A stretch of 64,000 bases of DNA from Labia minor (Eukaryota; Arthropoda; Insecta; Dermaptera; Spongiphoridae): positions 21,322,720-21,386,719 of the forward strand of contig OY720346.1 in assembly GCA_963082975.1 (NCBI GenBank), read 5' to 3'. The notes beneath the pieces were generated by a model. The model ran no database searches. It had not been told where the DNA came from and saw only the letters and a list, made by a program, of their open reading frames with translations. A program made the position numbers and the translations under genes. Below are positions 60,488-64,000 of this stretch, piece by piece (within the stretch, counting starts at the first letter, position 1; each line of letters opens with the position of its first letter).

Positions 60488-61400
60488 CACCCTCCATTCC
60501 AAAAGAAACCGAACCTTTTAAAAAAACAAAAAACAAACAATGTACATTTTGGAATAAATCATTTTTATTAATCAATGTATTCTCCTTCTGCATCGATAAA
60601 CAAATTTGCACGCTCCAACATGCAAACGGCTTCTCCATGTCCTTTATTGGAATGGTCTTTAGGACGTCGGTCGTCGCCTTCTCAATGGCTTCAATCGATG
60701 AGTGCCACTTTCCTTTCATCGCCAAATGCAGTTTAGAGAACAGATAGAAGTCGCACGGAGCCAGATCTGGTGAATAGGGCGAATGATGCAAAGGAATAAC
60801 GAGATTTTTAACAGAAAATTCAGTTACAAGTCGTGAACGATGTGATGGTGCTTTATCGTGCAAAAGAGTTCAACTGCCAATTTCTCAATATTCTGGCCGA
60901 ATACCACGAATTCTTGCCAGCAAACGCTTCATGACGCGTAAGTAAAACTCTCCAGTGACTGTCTGGTCGGGTGGAACAAATTCTTTGTGGATAATTCCTT
61001 TTGAATCGTAAAAATCCGGTTCTGGGACGGCCTGATCTTTCGTCATCATCAAGCGTCTCTCTACCCGATTTGAATCGCCCGAACCACTCGTAAACTTGCG
61101 TACGGGATAGACAATCATCACTATATGCATTTTGTAGCATTTGGTGCGTTTCATTAAAAGTTTTACCAAGTTTAACACAAAAATCAATTGCAGCTCTTTG
61201 TTTGAAACTCATTTTCCGACCGATGTACAAAACACACTGACATTTGAAACGCAATAACTTTTGTTGTATGCATCCAAATGTCATGAAATTATACCAGTTG
61301 TCAATGAGGGACTAAGCCATCTATGGGTAAAATATTACAACAGATGGCATTAGTGGTACTATTTTTTTTTAAAGTTCGGTTTCTTTTGAAATGGAGAGTG
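60488..61400 (-). mobile_element. Internally deleted mariner element on the minus strand
   Basis: The inverted ends CACCCTCCATTCCAAAAGAA (60488) and, on the other strand, CACTCTCCATTTCAAAAGAA (from 61400) continue to about 28-35 bp with two differences. TA flanks lie at 60486-60487 and 61401-61402. The element is 913 bp and codes for a transposase remnant. Confidence 0.92.
60568..61212 (-). pseudogene. mariner transposase, deleted and read in several frames
   Basis: From the ATG at 61212: MSFKQRAAIDFCVKLGKTF, then the helix-turn-helix and LSRTQVYEWFGRFKSGRETL and SGRPRT. A deletion here removes the region with the first catalytic aspartate. In another frame follows DSKGIIHKEFVPPDQTVTGE, then LLARIRGIRPEY. 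A third frame gives LLHDKAPSHRS (second aspartate) and HHSPYSPDLAPCDFYLFSKL (third aspartate). The C-terminus is LERANLFIDAEGEYID with the stop at 60568-60570. Two of three catalytic residues remain but the gene is not translatable. Confidence 0.93.
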
Positions 61401-61404
61401 TATG

Positions 61405-63070
61405 AGTTAATTTTAAAGATAAGTATGCAGATGTTGACAAAAACAATACAAAATTTGAAAATAATCAATAGAATAAAACATAATTATTATTAATAGGTAT
61501 TATTTTTTATAGAATTATAATTAAAATTAATTTAGAAAAAATATAATGAAATTAAAATCATATTGTTTTAAAATTGTTTTATAATATTTCTAACTGTAAT
61601 ATTGGTCCAGAAAGCAATTTTTAGCTAAAAATAATAACAAAAAAACAAAACCTAATTAACAGTTAAAAACACCCACGCCAGTGGAAAAATTACTTTTTTG
61701 GAACTTTTCAGAATGTCTTGAGGTGATATATGTGAAAAATATAAACAATAAAAATATAAATAAAAAACCGAAGATAGATCGTTATTATATATATTTTACT
61801 ATCGAAAAACTTAAATTGAATAACCAGTAAACAAAAATTTATTTACTAAATATTTAATATAATCATATTGGAACAGATAATTCGATGGACAACATAATTT
61901 GTAAAAAATAAAGCTAAGAATTATTCTCTTAATAGAAAAAGCGGTATTCGAAAAATAGATAAATATAAAAAAATAAAATGAAATAATAAAATAATGAAAT
62001 ATATTCAATTAAATAATCATACATTTTCCATTATAATTTAAGTAAATACAAAAAAGTAAATATTATTTTTTTATTATTATTAATGGTAAACTTTATTAAA
62101 AAATAAAATTGTTTTAAGTACATTAATAAAAATATAAATATTTGTTGATGAGTAATGTAAATATTTAATATCGTTAGTGAAAATTTCCATTTCGAAACTT
62201 AATTTTATCCCTCTAAAAAAACTTTAAAAAACCTCGGTTGTTTATTTATTTTATTTTTTTTTTTAATATAGTAATATTTTCAATTAATTTTTTTTTTGTT
62301 TGATAGAAAAATAAGTGTTAGTGGAAGATTCATGAGGTGTGGATTTTATTTAAATATTTATTTATTCCTCCATTCAATATTCCATTGACAATTCAAATTT
62401 TCAATTTTACTCCTAGTTTAAAAAACTGACTGACCATTTCCATATGTAGAAAAATAAACAAAACTAAAATAAATATTCAATATTTTAAATTCGATTTTAT
62501 GATACAAAGCAAAATATTTAGGTTGCACAATTTCTATACAGGTATGAGTTGATTTTATGACGTTATGCAAATAGTTAATTTTAGGAAATTAAGTTATAAT
62601 AAATAAATAATTAATTTAATGAATTATATGAGAGAATATTATTTTTTTCATTTATTTCAATATTTATTATTATTATATATTTTTATATAAAAAAAATTAT
62701 AAATAAACGTTATTTTTCGAAATTTTAATGGAAATAAATATATTGGGGGTGTAGAATTGAAAATTGTTTTTTAGTATCTGGTGTAGGTATATATATATAT
62801 ATATATATATATATTTAGTACGATTATAGCAAAAACAAGCGTTAAAATTTTATTTTACAAGTGTTATCTTTTTATTTTATATTCATATTATGATAATGGT
62901 GTATTAAAAATAAATTAAATGAATTTTTATTTACCCTTTATAATTTGTGTAAGAAATAAAACAATTAATTAAAATTAATCTCAATGTGTGTTGTATAATA
63001 TATTCACACTAATGTAAGTGGTTAAAATATTAGTCACATCTAGTAATCATTAAGTTTCTAAGAAAAAAAA
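61405..63070. other. Gene-free AT-rich stretch
   Basis: A (TA)n tract lies at 62786-62813. No credible reading frame or element ends were found. Confidence 0.6.
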
Positions 63071-63075
63071 AATTA

Positions 63076-63114
63076 ACTCGACTATCTCGCAATTTAAATT
63101 GGATTAAATAACAT
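63076..63114. repeat. Short dispersed repeat
   Basis: Matches 6878-6916 (ACTCGACTATCT-GCAATTT and GGATTAAATAACAT) with about two differences. Confidence 0.7.
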
Positions 63115-63124
63115 CTAAACAAAA

Positions 63125-63150
63125 ACATACCTGTTAAAAAGGGGGCCAAG
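63125..63150 (-). promoter_or_regulatory. Weaker recursive-splice-like site 3
   Basis: On the minus strand CCCCCTTTTTAACAG is followed directly by GTATGTTTTT; the junction is between 63131 and 63130. The polypyrimidine tract is good and the 5' site acceptable. It lies next to repeat-derived DNA, so chance is likelier than for the other two sites. Confidence 0.25.
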
Positions 63151-63220
63151 TTCCTATCGGCTATTTGTTTGCCTAAAAAAGGGTTCAAATCCATCCCAAT
63201 GCCAAGTTTAGATGCACTTC

Positions 63221-64000
63221 AAAATCATTCTTAATCATTTTTATCAACAGCCTGATCCACTGATAAACATTTGGCATTCCAAAGAATCGCCACCACACCC
63301 AGTCCTCCGCCTCCTGCATCCAGGCACGCCACTTTATTCACGTCAACGGTCCATCTGGCCGAAATTCACTTTACCATACACCCAACTTAAAATATGGTAT
63401 AGTTGTTAAAATACGTAGGTACATGGTTTAAAATATCTAAAATTATAATACTTAGAAATTTGAACTTGGCAGGTTTTCGTGCTGTACAAAACACTCAGTC
63501 CCACACCAAGTCCTCCGCCTCCTGCATCCAGGCACACTACACGCCACTTAATTCACGTCAACGGTTCATCTGGCCGAAATTCACTTTACCATATACCCAA
63601 CTTAAAATATGGTATAGTTGTTAAAATACGTAGGTACTTGGTTTAAAATATCTACAATTTTAATACTTAGAATTAGCAGGTTAATTTATATATTTAAATA
63701 ATAAATATAATTATACAATTAATCTAGTGTTACGTACAGTACGAAAACCTGCCAAGTTCAAATTTCTAAGTATTATAATTTTAGATATTTTAAACCATGT
63801 ACCTACGTATTTTAACAACTATACCATATTTTAAGTTGGGTGTATGGTAAAGTGAATTTCGGCCAGATGGACCGTTGACGTGAATAAAGTGGCGTGCCTG
63901 GATGCAGGAGGCGGAGGACTGGGTGTGGTGGCGATTCTTTGGAATGCCAAATGTTTATCAGTGGATCAGGCTGTTGATAAAAATGATTAAGAATGATTTT
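63221..64000. repeat. Near-perfect inverted repeat with a third internal direct copy
   Basis: 63221-63487 and 63734-64000 are reverse complements over 267 bases with a single difference (63481/63740). The axis is at 63610.5 and the repeat continues past the window edge. The 246-base spacer holds a third, direct-oriented copy of the inner part (about 63510-63680) that differs from the arms at several positions and has an insertion near 63534. The arms include TCCGCCTCCTGCATCCAGGC. No transposase is seen. It may be a foldback element, a segmental inversion-duplication or an assembly fold-over. Confidence 0.9.

Noticed and set aside
63181-63206. tRNA gene or second SINE head (B-box-like GGGTTCAAATCC)
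   Set aside because: No A box at the right distance and no cloverleaf; probably chance within repeat DNA.

Overview
The window looks like a piece of an AT-rich arthropod genome, most likely an insect. Reasons: very high A+T, many (TA)n, (CT)n, (AAT)n and (GTCT)n microsatellites, and a dense mix of mariner, hAT, MULE, Helitron, SINE and non-LTR remnants of the types usual in insects. I cannot name the species. I recognise no host protein-coding exon. The only long intact reading frame is a 618-codon hAT transposase.

Layout. 1-7.7 kb: repeat fragments, a decayed LINE 3' end, a foldback element, a deleted mariner and a 21-bp tandem array. 7.7-20.5 kb: mostly AT-rich DNA with a 500-bp inverted-repeat element, a mariner-derived MITE with perfect 27-bp ends, a tRNA-derived SINE with an 11-bp target duplication, and some unique, more GC-balanced islands. 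20.5-30.4 kb: a near full-length dead mariner, a MULE remnant, hAT termini, and a 3.3-kb Helitron carrying a LINE reverse-transcriptase fragment, with a second inverted copy of the same chimera 1.3 kb away. 30.4-49 kb: two copies of a 0.4-0.6-kb repeat family, a third Helitron/LINE chimera, deleted mariners, LINE 3' ends from two families, small MITEs and a 31-bp minisatellite. 49.9-53.4 kb: a complete hAT element with an 8-bp target duplication, an intact transposase gene and an unexplained antisense reading frame. 53.4-64 kb: a third copy of the dispersed repeat, more LINE ends, a three-frame mariner on the minus strand, GC-richer unique islands, and a near-perfect inverted repeat running off the right edge.

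Two observations stand out. First, three copies share the same junction between LINE sequence and a Helitron 3' terminus (hairpin plus CTAG). This implies that the Helitron picked up, or was entered by, the LINE once and then spread as a chimera. Second, two sites on the minus strand (junctions at 10146/10147 and 48016/48017) have a polypyrimidine tract, CAG and then immediately a 5' splice site. This is the signature of recursive splicing, and it would place the whole window inside a giant intron of a minus-strand gene. That would also explain the absence of exons. Apart from the hAT transposase, everything coding here is transposon debris broken by stops, frameshifts or deletions.
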